Origin: Siphonodentalium dalli
Lineage: Eukaryota > Mollusca > Scaphopoda > Gadilida > Siphonodentaliidae
Direction: 5' to 3'
DNA: 64,000 nucleotides
NCBI GenBank assembly: GCA_032622095.1
Contig: CP136061.1
Location: forward strand, 60,343,301-60,407,300
In this document: positions 11,298 to 21,909 of the stretch, piece after piece
How positions within the stretch are numbered: the stretch's first letter is position 1
Layout of the letters: every line of letters begins with the position of its first letter
Position numbers and translations under genes: made by a program
Notes under the pieces: model-generated
Told to the model about the DNA's origin: nothing
The model's database searches: none
What the model saw: only the letters and a program-made list of their open reading frames with translations

Positions 11298-11459
11298 TAC
11301 AGTAATGCTCTAATTAATCGACTCCTTACCCACAGCAGAATTATGGGTAACTTTTCAGGATTAAGTCGGAAATATGGCTTGTTGCCATTCATCGGAAAGC
11401 TCTCCCCTCTGCTGTGGTTAAGGAGTCTATTAATTGGAGCATTACTGTACTTATATGTG
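11298..11459. mobile_element. TA-flanked palindromic MITE, right arm partly deleted
   Basis: TACAGTAATGCTC opens and GAGCATTACTGTA closes. The left arm is complete to GAAAGCTCTC; the right arm keeps only CTGCTGTGGTTAAGGAGTC and the terminus. Confidence 0.85.
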
Positions 11460-12788
11460 GGATCATAAGCTGTCTTAGGAGTGTGGACAGATCAGATGAT
11501 TAAATAGTTTTCATACTACAACCACAAGAATTGTATTGTGAATTTTGATATTTTAAATATTCAGATCATCCATCAAAAATGGGCATTTAACAATATTTCC
11601 CAATTAATTATTTAGAATTTTAGAGACTCTTGTGAGCAAGTCTTGATTAATCCCAGCAAATTATTCTGGAGATATCACTCAGTTCAGAGATTTCTTAAAC
11701 TGACAAAAGCAAGTATTATTCTACAGTCCAAATAGAAGCCTGCTGACTAACATCATCTGCCATACTTATCACCTACATGTAGAGACAGATGTTCATTTGG
11801 AGCCCTGGTTAAAAGTGGCAGGATTTCTCAGTAGTTGTGTTTTTTACTCTTAAATGGTTCAGAGAAACGGTGTCACTGGTTAGTTGAGAGAAACACTCTG
11901 TAACTGGTTATGATTCTTTAATCCTCAATTTAATATGTGTTTTGACATATCCTAGGACCTTTATCTGGCCTTCCCATAGAATCACGCCATTGGTAAACAA
12001 ATTTTAAAAGTGCTAAAAAGTTGTAAGTTGGCATAACCAGAGTAGCATTTAGTAAGTGATTAATTCTTCTTAAATATGAGCATATCCTGGAGGCTGCCCT
12101 CAAAGTTCAAAAAAAATTGAGGGCTGTTAATTGTACAATGTTCTCCAGTCTAATCACTAAACAATTCATAAATCTGCAAATGATTAGTGTGGGTAAATTA
12201 TATCAGAGAAACATCACCAGTATAGATCAATTATAAATAAATGAAACAAATGATAAATAACCAATGGGTGTAATCACATACTACTGGGAACCCAGTGCCT
12301 AAAATAGCACCTAAAACACGTTCTCAAATAAACGTCATTCGAAGAAATAAATGATGGAACTTCACAACATATCAGGCTCTAGATTTCCAATTATTACACG
12401 TTTTGCTAAATAATCTATCTAACAATATGTGCTACACATTGAAGGAAATGAATATTTGTGCTTAACTTGAAAATTTCAATATTGTATTCTGAGGGTGTCA
12501 ATGAAAAATAATTGGCATATACATGTAGTTCCAAGACATTTATAGGAATCTTGAAAAACTTGTTATATGGTTCAATTAACAATGATTTATGGAAATCTTT
12601 ACTTTGAATACAAGATCTCGTTTCCAGACTAATGGTATATGAGCAATAACAACGCAGGCATATTTATAGAGATATGCACATTTTCTCTCAGTTATCATCT
12701 TTTGCTATTATTCTTACGTCAGTCAGTGTAGTCATAAATCATACCACTTTAACAAATCTTGAAAGTTGAAGTGTCAAATCACTGTAGC

Positions 12789-13030
12789 TCAACCCTTTCA
12801 ATGCTGAATGGATTCTCCCATTCAGTTAAAAAAGTATACTAGTACATTGGAATGGTCTATTATTCTTCTGGATAGGTGTTCAGGAAATATAAGCAGACGA
12901 CGCATCATAAAAGTCCTAATTATTGGAGGGAATTGTTCAGATAATAAGTTCAACAAACGACCTACTTGTTGAACTTATTATGTGTATATTTCCTGAGGGA
13001 TAACTATTCATCAACGAGTATTTAGTATAC
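12789..13030 (+). mobile_element. TTAA MITE, CCCTTTC...ATGGATTCTCCC type (copy 2)
   Basis: The left end is TCAA-CCCTTTC (one change from TTAA), followed by GAATGGATTCTCCCATTCAG. It has a central GATAATAAGTTCAACAAACG inverted pair. The right end is lost after GAGTATTTAGTATAC. Confidence 0.75.
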
Positions 13031-13370
13031 TAGTAGATGTCAGTTGTAAAAAAAATGTAGTTTCTCAAATCGAGAGGAATTTTTCAACTTTGCAAGGTCA
13101 CTGTTATATATACACCCGATTAAGTCAATTGTGACAACAACAAGGACTAAAATGTATGACTGACACAAGTATATCATTCTCTAATTTGTCAGCTATTTGG
13201 ATATGTGTTCACTATTCCCAGTAAGGGATGATAAATTTACGGAGTCATTCACTCCCAATTCCTTGAAAATTTCACTCTCATTGCACCTAGATATTGGTAG
13301 CATCACAGTGCAGTGGCAAGTTTCAAACAAGTGGCCGTTGGCAAACTTCTACAAACTCAATAATTTAATT

Positions 13371-13476
13371 AGAGCTTTCCGATGAATGTCAACAAGCCAT
13401 ATTTCCGACTAAATCCTGAAAAGTTACCCATAATTCTGCTATGGTTAAGGAGTCGATTAATTAGGGCATTACTGTA
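13371..13476 (-). mobile_element. Half copy of the TA-flanked palindromic MITE
   Basis: It starts at the palindrome centre (AGAGCTTTCCGATGAATG) and runs to GGGCATTACTGTA. Only one arm is present, the mirror of 4464-4570 and 46961-47068. Confidence 0.8.
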
Positions 13477-13882
13477 TGTCATTACTAAGTGTTTATCTAC
13501 TTTAGCACATTGACAAACATCTATTATTCAAAATGGGAACTCAGGAATTAGTGCCTCTGAACCAGATTATCTCGACTTTTTAAACGAAGCCAAGATGAGA
13601 TAAATTTTAATTAAAAGTTGGCGGTAAAAACATTATACAAACACAAGCTCTGAAGAGCTTTTGACAGACAGTGAAATGAGGTTCCAGGCAATTATTAATG
13701 TCCTTTGAATGCAGCCAGTTTCAGGGTTTTCGTGACATTCCCGTTAATATTTTTCCACTACAAATTGGAACATGTCATGATTTCATTCAGCAGTGAACAG
13801 GTTAACTGAATTTATCACTAAACAATTAAACTTAGAAATCATGTTAAAGAGATTAATATTATTTACCATAAGGCGTCTGACC

Positions 13883-14041
13883 CAAGCCTTCTGGGGACCT
13901 CATTCTGCTTACACCTCAGCAGAATGAGGTCCCCAGAGGGTGAATTTGGTGATGCTAGCCCGCTATGCGGGGTAGCATCACTAAATTCACCCTCTGGGGA
14001 CCTCATTCTGCAAATGACCAGACACACTATTTCAAGGCTTG
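13883..14041. mobile_element. hAT-type palindromic MITE, internally deleted
   Basis: The ends CAAGCCTT and TTTCAAGGCTTG are flanked by perfect 8-bp duplications GTCTGACC (13875-13882 and 14042-14049). Most of the left arm is missing. The other copy of the host repeat has the unoccupied site GTCTGTCC at about 20474-20481. Confidence 0.9.
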
Positions 14042-14516
14042 GTCTGACCTGTTCATGCCCTCTAGATATTTCGTCCTCAGTTGGGAGCATCCAGTTTTAT
14101 ATTATGTTTCGCCAATGTCGAGTGTTGTTCTCGATGTCTGGGTCAGTATGTGAGACTTATGTGACACGATATGAGTTGTAGTTGTGTTTACTGATCAGCA
14201 TTTGATATATCCCGAATGTGTTGTTGGATTCTTGTTGTTATGAGTTTAAAAAGATTGTTGGGAGGGTTTTTTTTTTTTTATAAATTATTTGTTGTCAAGG
14301 TCAAGTCCCACTACACTATCAACCTCAGGTCACCACCAGGAATTTCTCACATAAACGAGACAGTACATAGACCTCGTCCCACTTAATCAGAAAACCTATC
14401 CAATTGCTGATCATGACAAACACCTGAAGAGCTTAACCCAAGCGAAATCAGTAAACCCACTAAACTATAAACAATAGTACTAGTATACCATATACTTATT
14501 AGCTAAGTTATCATAC

Positions 14517-14859
14517 TCAACCCTTTGGCGAGTAGAACGACATATATGTCGTCTATCGGTTGAGGAGTAGAACGACATATATGTCGTTTCAGGAAGTGGT
14601 ATTTTATGTAGACATAACTTCAATAAATCATCTGATTTATAAATGATTTGTATAGGAGTTATTTTGATTAATATATTGTCCCAAATGTATAAGTGCAATC
14701 GATTACGATAACACACATTTAAAAAAAATGCACATAAATTAAAACAAATTATTGGACCCTTTTGATCTGAACTTGTTAATAATTATTGCTATGACGTTGA
14801 CGTTAAATTTACTCATGACGTCATGTATATGACGTTACAGATACTCTCCAAAGGGTTAA
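14517..14859. mobile_element. TTAA MITE, CCCTTTGGCGAGTAG type (copy 1)
   Basis: The left flank is TCAA (mutated TTAA) and the right flank TTAA (14856-14859). It starts CCCTTTGGCGAGTAGAACG and ends CTCTCCAAAGGG. It contains two copies of the perfect palindrome CGACATATATGTCG. The unoccupied site in the second host repeat is CATACTTAACGAGC at 20588-20601. The second copy (61764-62583) carries a further insertion. Confidence 0.9.
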
Positions 14860-15282
14860 CAAGCAACTTACGAGAACTCATACGCTATACAGACAGTTAG
14901 GCTTCCCTTGCTAACTTTAATCTTCATGTTAATTCTAACCTCATTTTGATATTTATTATCTATCATCATTTCTCTCGAAATTATTACCAAATTGGCTTCT
15001 GTTCTTTAGTTGCAAATTTTCTGTTGCCTACCATCGCTGGAATCGAGATCTATAAAGTTTCATTGAAGACAAAAAACATTTTAATTGCCCAAATACCATG
15101 TGTTATGAAGCATTATTTTAAGTTAAGTTCAATTTTTTTTACATTTATGACCAATATGTGATGTGTATACATGTACATGAAAAGAGACGAACACTTGGAC
15201 ACTATAATGATAAGATATGTTTCTGGGGAATGTTGATTTCGCCATGCATGTTGGAATGAACTCACACAAAGATGACAGAACT

Positions 15283-15561
15283 TTAACCCTTTCTTTACCA
15301 AATGGATTCTCCCATTAGACATAAAAGTATACATTGGAATGGTCTATTATTTATCTGGAAAGGTGTTCAGGAAATAGAACAGATGACAGACGAAAAAATA
15401 ATACACATGCAGAAGGATTCCTATTATTAACTCATGGGAAATTTTCATATAATAAATTCAACAAATGGCCATAAATTCAGCAAATGTCCGTTTGTTGAAA
15501 TTATCTAAATATTTCCTGAAGGAACTATTCGTCAATGAGTATTTGGCAAAGAAAGGGATAA
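15283..15561 (+). mobile_element. TTAA MITE, CCCTTTCTTTACCAAATGG type (copy 3)
   Basis: TTAACCCTTTCTTTACC opens and GGCAAAGAAAGGGATAA closes. The central inverted pair is AATAAATTCAACAAATGGCC / GTTTGTTGAAATTAT. Confidence 0.82.
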
Positions 15562-15921
15562 GGAACACCAACATATGAATGATTGAAACATCTAAATGTT
15601 AGTTTTGCTAATTATTTCTAATTTAATGGGGGCAGATTAAGATTGAAAGCCTAAGATGGGTCTAAATTAGTAGTACTGTATAATAATGCATACTAGTATA
15701 ACATCACTGGAAAACTTATTTTCTAAATTGACAGGAGACAAGTTGTACAACAACTCATGGCAAGATACATGAAGCTTGTGTATTATACACATGTGTATCT
15801 TGGGGATATAAACAAGCAGAACATTCTGTACTTCTGTAACAATAAGACATTACCTGTGAATCCTCATATCGTATTTTTGAGCGATCGGTCATCTGAATCA
15901 GTTGATGACACAGTTATCATC

Positions 15922-16203
15922 TTAACCCTTTGAGTGCCAAGTCCGATTTTTGTATCAACCCATATACCCTGTGCCAATGCATTCTCTTATATATGCGAGT
16001 CGACCATAGGTCGCCTCGCATATATAAGAGAATGCATTGGCCTAACAATTTTTCATCATTTCTTATTATTTTTTACAATTTTTTACAATTTTAATAATTT
16101 TTTCTTATATTCTTTAACAGACATTTTTTTTATTTTTTAGGGCCGATTTTACAGACTGTAAATTAGGGCCGATGAGATCAGCCCCTGGCACTGAAAGGGT
16201 TAT
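15922..16203 (+). mobile_element. TTAA MITE, CCCTTTGAGTGCCAAGTCC type (copy 1)
   Basis: TTAA at 15922-15925. The element ends CACTGAAAGGGTTAT, where TTAT replaces TTAA. It carries one 70-bp hairpin (15973-16042) identical in arm sequence to those at 3183 and 36725. The right part has GGGCCGATGAGATCAGCCCC, a small inverted pair. Confidence 0.85.
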
Positions 16204-16298
16204 AGGCCTACACCCAGTGATGTGAGATTACCACCATCAGCCGAGGTCAGAAAATGATGATCCCATCAAACAATCACGCCCCAACAGACAATGGTCGT

Positions 16299-16985
16299 AA
16301 AGACTGTCTGTCGTTTGCAGAATGAGGTCCCAGAGGGTGAATTTAGTGACGCTACCCCTCACAGTGGGCTAGCATCACTAAATTCACCCTCTGGGGATCT
16401 CATTCTGCTTTAGTCACTTTCTCCCTTCTGTTCAGTTTCTATATCCCATAATTTGCCGAATATTAAAGGTACTCAATCCGATTTGATGGTCCCCATATCA
16501 TCAGATTCCAACAACAACTTTTTTTTAAATGCCGCTTCTATTATAAGAATCGATTAATTGCCCAAAAATAAAGCTAACCAGTCAACTGTAGTATAAAATT
16601 GCCCAAAACCTGTTATTAATCAACATTTTGTTCAATGAAATATTGCCGATTTGTCAAATATCTGACACAAAAAAAGCCAGTTGATTTTAGAGTTATCGTT
16701 CTTCATCCGCAATTTGGTCCAAGACCGTCTTCTCGTCGGACTGTTACTGGGCTACTTAAAATTATCGGTGGTGAAAAATGATCGATTTAAAAAATCTATA
16801 TCTGATCACTATGAGCTTTGATGGGTGGGTACCTCGACTCGATTCAAATATTTTTTACCCCGAAGCCAAGGAAATAGGAGCGTTAATTCGGATTATGCAT
16901 CTTTAAATGTGTAATCGAGGTGACCAACTTCAACTGGGGAACTTCAATCTTATTCTAGGCTAGGTGATGCTAGCCCGCTGTATAT
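16299..16985 (+). mobile_element. hAT-type palindromic MITE broken by a TTAA element
   Basis: The left palindrome (16317-16410) and the central spacer (TTCTGTTCAGTTTCTATATCCC) match the long form. The spacer resumes after 16906 with GTAATCGAGGTGACCAACTTC and ends in GATGCTAGCCCGCTG. The right half is truncated. Confidence 0.75.
16463..16906. mobile_element. TTAA element inserted in the hAT MITE
   Basis: TTAAAGGTACTCAATCCGA opens and TCGGATTATGCATCTTTAA closes. The duplicated TTAA sits where other long-form hAT MITEs read GAAGATAAAATACATAATCG (53969-53988). No coding capacity seen. Confidence 0.8.
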
Positions 16986-18197
16986 GGATACACATATATT
17001 GGAACAATTCACAAGTAATACTTTGCCTGTGCATTGATTAAGTATATGTTGTGGATACCTGCAGGTGTAAAATACATAAGCTTCATGAATGTGGTTGTAC
17101 AACAACCTATTACTATAGTTTAAAAATTTATATTTTAATTACAAATCAAATATATGTACCCGTATGTACAATTATATTTTAATTGTAAATACTGATAGTC
17201 GGTTTTCACACACAAATTATTCCAAAGGACTAAAAGGAAAACCTATGCTAAGTTTACTGCAGGCTGTCTCTTCAAGAGAAATATAATTTCAACTCGATGC
17301 GACTTTACAGTTCTGATTAAGATATTAAATGATATACTGTCAAGTGCTTATTTATAGAGCAGAGTATTACTATAAATAAATAAAGGCAGGTGAGAATGTT
17401 TACTGTACATGAATATTATGAACAATGTGGTGCTTACATCATATAAACATAAACATTTTGATTGTGTTTCAATATGGCAAGTTTGTTCTTCTTCCAAAAC
17501 TTAACAATGCGTGGTTGACTAGCACTTGTAGCGCACATATTTGGGACCCTGTGAATTGATTTGATACTCTGCGATTCAAAATCGCTTTTCTGATATGATT
17601 TGATTCAAAATCTGCAGCGCAGTGCCGATTCAAATTTTATTCAGACTTCACAGTACTAACATGTACTGATGAAGTTTGCCGAATGTATAAGTTCAGACTC
17701 ACGTTAAACAGAGTTACTTCCCATCCATAAACTCGTTGCAGTCACATCCATTTGTATTTATGATGAATGAGCCACATGCATATTCTAGTAATACCGGTAC
17801 TGTCTTTGTTTACTTCTAGTATCATCACATTAGTTAAGCATGGTCACAGAAGACGTATTCATATGGTTAGATAATACAAGATCCATTTGACGATCTCATA
17901 TCTATGTCTTTGATTCATACCGATATAGTTAAATGTGCTCAGAATTGTTCCATATCTTCAATCTTGATACACTTGAGATGATTCCATTCGAGATTCTATG
18001 CGATTTCAAATCTTTTATCAGATTCAATTCGAAATGAAAACCCCCAAATCGCAGGCCCTACACGTATTGTACTGAAAACATCCAACTGAACATGCAGAAG
18101 AGATGACTTGTTACATATCTGTGTCGTTGGTATGCATGAAACTGTCTCTATAAATTTGGATATCGAATTAGAATTGCATCATTTGTAAATGCAAATA

Positions 18198-18953
18198 TTA
18201 AAGATGTATTCAGGGTTCGAGGCCAATTTTTTTTCAAAACCTATATTACATTTCAACTAGGTTCTAATGTTTAAACAAGATGCCTGGAACAAGTGCTACA
18301 AGAAAGTCACTAATTTGTTTGATATTGGATTTTCTATGCATTTATTCTATGTTTTATGGGGCCAACAAATTATTTTCTTAATTTTTAAATAACTAAATGA
18401 TTGTTTTTGAAGTTCTGCCACCAGTAAGAAACAGCATCTTTGATTGGTCAGAGAACCATGCAACATATCCCATGTTTACGTCTAGAGCCGTCAAACAAAG
18501 CCAAGCCAATGGTCCAATCATCCCTCACTGGACAGCTTTTTTTCATGACGTCATTTACGTGGCACAGCGTTTTGGAGAGACAGATATGAAATTTCGACAT
18601 TTAGTGCTGATTATTCTAGTGGAATAAATGTAAATTGCTATGAATGACCAGGACTGTCGGCAGAACATATACGTTATTGTGGTTAACATGGTGTGACATT
18701 GACAGCTTGGAGCCTATGCACAACCGCATAGCTCCGCGACTTGGTTGAACATAATATCCAAGCCGACATTGTCAGTTGTCACACCATGTTACCATCAATC
18801 AACGACAATAACGTATAGTAATTTAGGTCCAGTTTATATGTCATTCAGTTTTCAACATTTTTTCAACAGAACAAAGCAGAAAAATAAGTTAAATTAATTA
18901 TTTATGTTGTTGTTGTTGTAACTGGAGTTCTGGAACCCTGAATGCATCTTTAA
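18198..18953. mobile_element. TTAA element with AAGATGTATTCAGGGTTC ends
   Basis: TTAAAGATGTATTCAGGGTTC at the left and GAACCCTGAATGCATCTTTAA at the right form clean inverted ends. The interior includes a 76-codon open frame (18397-18627) without recognisable domains and the palindrome at 18668-18817. A related right end may occur near 23570. Confidence 0.78.
18668..18817. repeat. Palindromic repeat, ATACGTTATTGT arms
   Basis: The outer arms ATACGTTATTGT / ACAATAACGTAT and inner arms AACATGGTGTGACA / TGTCACACCATGTT form a 150-bp hairpin-capable repeat. A related copy is at 6642-6797. Confidence 0.78.
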
Positions 18954-19170
18954 CAGAGTGTAACACACAATGTAAGGATATATCTCACAAGAGATGTAGA
19001 GTGGATAATGACTGCACCATTTAGAAGTTCAATAAAATATTCTTAAAGATGTGATCTCTCATCCCTGAATGTATGTATAGTTTATTCTTACACCAGTTGA
19101 TAATGATGCGAAGATAGAATGGAAGTCGCATGATAACAGATGACATAGAAATACACACTAAACAACATGT

Positions 19171-19415
19171 GTGGAGCTTCCTGAAATTTTGCGAAAATCA
19201 TGTGCCAATGCATTCTCTTTTATATGCGAGTCTCCCATAGGAAGCCTCATATATAAGAGAATGCATTGGCCTAACAATATTTACATTGGCCTTGTAAGCC
19301 AGTCATTCTCTTATATATGCGAGGCTCCCTAAGGGAGACTCACATATGTAAGAGAATGCACTGGTACAGGGTCTTTAATGCTGCACCAGCGCAGCTCCCA
19401 TCATGAAAGGATTAA
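19171..19415 (-). mobile_element. TTAA MITE, double-hairpin, CATGACGGGAGC type
   Basis: The left end is truncated (GTGGAGCTTCCTGAAATTTT). Hairpins lie at 19203-19272 and 19300-19366. The right end is CAGCTCCCATCATGAAAGGATTAA. Confidence 0.8.
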
Positions 19416-19809
19416 TACAAATGCATATCCAATATAAGTTTGATAAAAAAAATGTTGTAAATATTGTCTGGGAAGAGATACCACATCTTCAATTAAATTT
19501 CTGAATATATTTACATAATTCACCTGAAGGAATAATAATGGTGATTTGTCATGTAATAAAGAGTCAGACCTTTTTATGAGCACTTATTATGAGCTGTAAA
19601 TTGATTGAAATAATTTGGTTCGCCATGATAAATGTGGGGAAACAGCCAGGAGGTAGAGGGTTCAAGATTGAAGAAACAACGAAAATCATATGTAAAATAA
19701 TATTACTGAGATGTAGTATATCATGTGAAGTGACCTCCGTGTTTTAAACACACTGTGAAATCACTTGATCCAGTCCTAATCCAACAAATATTCGTTGGAA
19801 GAAACATTA

Positions 19810-20067
19810 TACAGTAATGCTCTAAATAATCGACTCCTTAACCACAGCAGAATTATGGGTAACTTTTCAGGATTTAGTCGGAAATATGGCTTGTTGCCAT
19901 TCATCGGAAATCTTTCACTGAGAGCTTTCCGATGAATGGCAACAAGCCATATTTCTCAGTGAGAGCTTTCTGATGAATGGCAACAAGCCACATTTAGGAC
20001 TAAATCCTTAAAAGTTACCCATAATTCTGTTGTGGTTAAGGAGTCGATTATTTAGAGCATTACTGTA
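19810..20067. mobile_element. TA-flanked palindromic MITE, full with internal duplication
   Basis: TACAGTAATGCTCTAAATAA opens and GAGCATTACTGTA closes. Both arms are present. A roughly 55-bp piece around the dyad (GAGAGCTTTCYGATGAATGG) is duplicated at about 19918-19980, making this copy longer than the 205-bp standard. Confidence 0.88.
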
Positions 20068-20076
20068 GTATATGTT

Positions 20077-20428
20077 AGGGCTGCAACGATATACCCCTGC
20101 TACGACACAATATGTATCACTATTTTTGCATGTGTATCGTGCTTTACTTTAGACGTTAAAAATTATTGAAATTTCTACCAGAAGTGATGAATGGTGGCTT
20201 GGTATACTGATAATTTCATTTCTAATAGTATACCATTCCATGCCTAAGCTTATATAGTCACACTGAAACAATTGAATTTATCCTTTAGTTTTAGTTGGAC
20301 ACTAGTGTTGAATGCTAGATATACCACTCACAGCCACTAGGAAACTGTACATGTAGTTGACAAAAAATATATCAAAATATGGGAGGAAGAGCATCACAAT
20401 ACATCTGTTAATCGTTACACCCCTATTA
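20077..20428. mobile_element. hAT-like element, TAGGGCTGCAACGAT end
   Basis: The left end TAGGGCTGCAACGATAT is a terminus I know from hAT MITEs in many animals. The right end ATCGTTACACCCCTA is an imperfect partner. No transposase frame is seen. A similar single terminus (ATCGTGGCAGCCCTA) ends at 54443. Confidence 0.55.
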
Positions 20429-20445
20429 TATATATGTGTTATATC

Positions 20446-20680
20446 TGAGATTAATATTATTCACCATAAGGTGTCTGTCCTGTTCAGTGACAATTCACCT
20501 GAAGAGCTTAACCCAAGCGAAATCAGTTACTCTATATTTTAAAACAAAAAGTATTGGTAAACCAAATACCTAATTACCTAAGTTATCATACTTAACGAGC
20601 AATTTACTTACAATTCATACCGACTTACGCTTTACAAAGGCAGTTAGTAAAGCTTGCATAATCATGTGTTATATCTGTTG
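20446..20680. repeat. Host repeat, uninterrupted copy
   Basis: It matches the split copy at 13849-14920 and has no insertion at either occupied site. It reads through GTCTGTCCTGTTCAG (about 20474) and CATACTTAACGAGC (20588), giving two empty sites. Confidence 0.75.
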
Positions 20681-21768
20681 GTCCTATACCCTCAGAGCTA
20701 AGATAGGAATCTGAACCTAAAGCTTGTCTAATTATTTTCCACAAAATGTCCTCAGGACTGGATGTTATCAACTGATGAAAGAATTGGATCAGGTGATACA
20801 CAGTGTGAATATTAATTTAGTAATAAGCAAGAATGAAGAGAAATCTACTTAAGGAACTGTGGGGAGGGGGTTATTCATAATTGTTACCAAAGCAATAGAA
20901 AATTAGCATGAAAAATATAACCAACATTAAACAGAGAAAAACTGATTGAGGCACATAACAATAACAATTCAAAATTCAAATAACAAAAAGCCAAATTAAC
21001 AGATCTCTATACAATTAATCTTTTATATTCATCTGTTTTCTTCATGCCTTCTCATGCACATAATACTTTCTATTTTATATCACCAAGTAACATGAATTTC
21101 AATGGCATATACATCTCTACAACAATACAAAAGCAACACACATCATAAGTCCCATATAAAATGTATGCGAACTCATCTATCACAGGGCATGCCCAGTTTG
21201 AATGTCCGAAGGAAAAAAATCCAAATATTGTCATAATATTACATCATTGGATAGCTTATCAGAAATATATTATATATGACAATCATTTAGGTTGTTTGAT
21301 GATTTTTTATGAAACGGAAAGATAATTTTTATGATATTTATATACATTATTTCTTTAACTGGGTAGCGATTCAGTGAGTATCAGTGAGAAATACTGAATC
21401 CACTTACCATTTGTTAGAAGTGTTTTTCATTTCTGCCAGTATTTTCAACAAAGTCACACAAATTACAGAATGAAATAATCGCTCTATTATATGGAGGTTT
21501 AAAATGGAAATCTGACCTCACCCGTCAGGCATAACTATTATCTATTAAGCAGACAGCTATGTACTATTTTCAAACAATGTCTGTGCAACATAACACAGCA
21601 ATTTCTTAGTTGTCAATGAGACACAAAATGTGCCATACTGAAGTCAGCATTAAATAAGATCACTAATCATGTGTAACAATTCACACTCGGTGTTATGCAG
21701 AGTTTATCAACAGACTATAGTTGTTCTATCATTGGCCACGATCTCCCGCCACACCATGAGGAATGGTA

Positions 21769-21909
21769 TAGAGTAATGCCCAAAATAATAGACTCCTTAA
21801 CCACAGCAGAATTATGGGTAACTTTTCAGGATTTAGTCGGAAATATGGCTTGTTGCCATTCATCGGAAAGCTCTCAGTGAGGAGTTGATTATTTAGGGCA
21901 CTACTAGTC
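21769..21909. mobile_element. TA-flanked palindromic MITE, right arm deleted
   Basis: Left arm complete from GAGTAATGCCC to GAAAGCTCTC. The right arm is reduced to GGAGTTGATTATTTAGGGCA and a mutated end. Confidence 0.8.

Larger units (their letters stand above)
13849..14920. repeat. Host repeat interrupted by two MITEs
   Basis: The blocks GAGATTAATATTATT, ACCATAAGGYGTCTG, CACCTGAAGAGCTTAACCCA and AGCTAAGTTATCATACT appear in the same order as at 20446-20680. This copy is interrupted at 13883-14041 (hAT MITE) and 14517-14859 (TTAA MITE). The 350 bp between 14050 and 14400 has no counterpart in the shorter copy. Confidence 0.7.

Noticed and set aside
18397-18627. 76-codon frame with a plausible start
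   Set aside because: It lies wholly inside the TTAA element 18198-18953 and has no domain I recognise.
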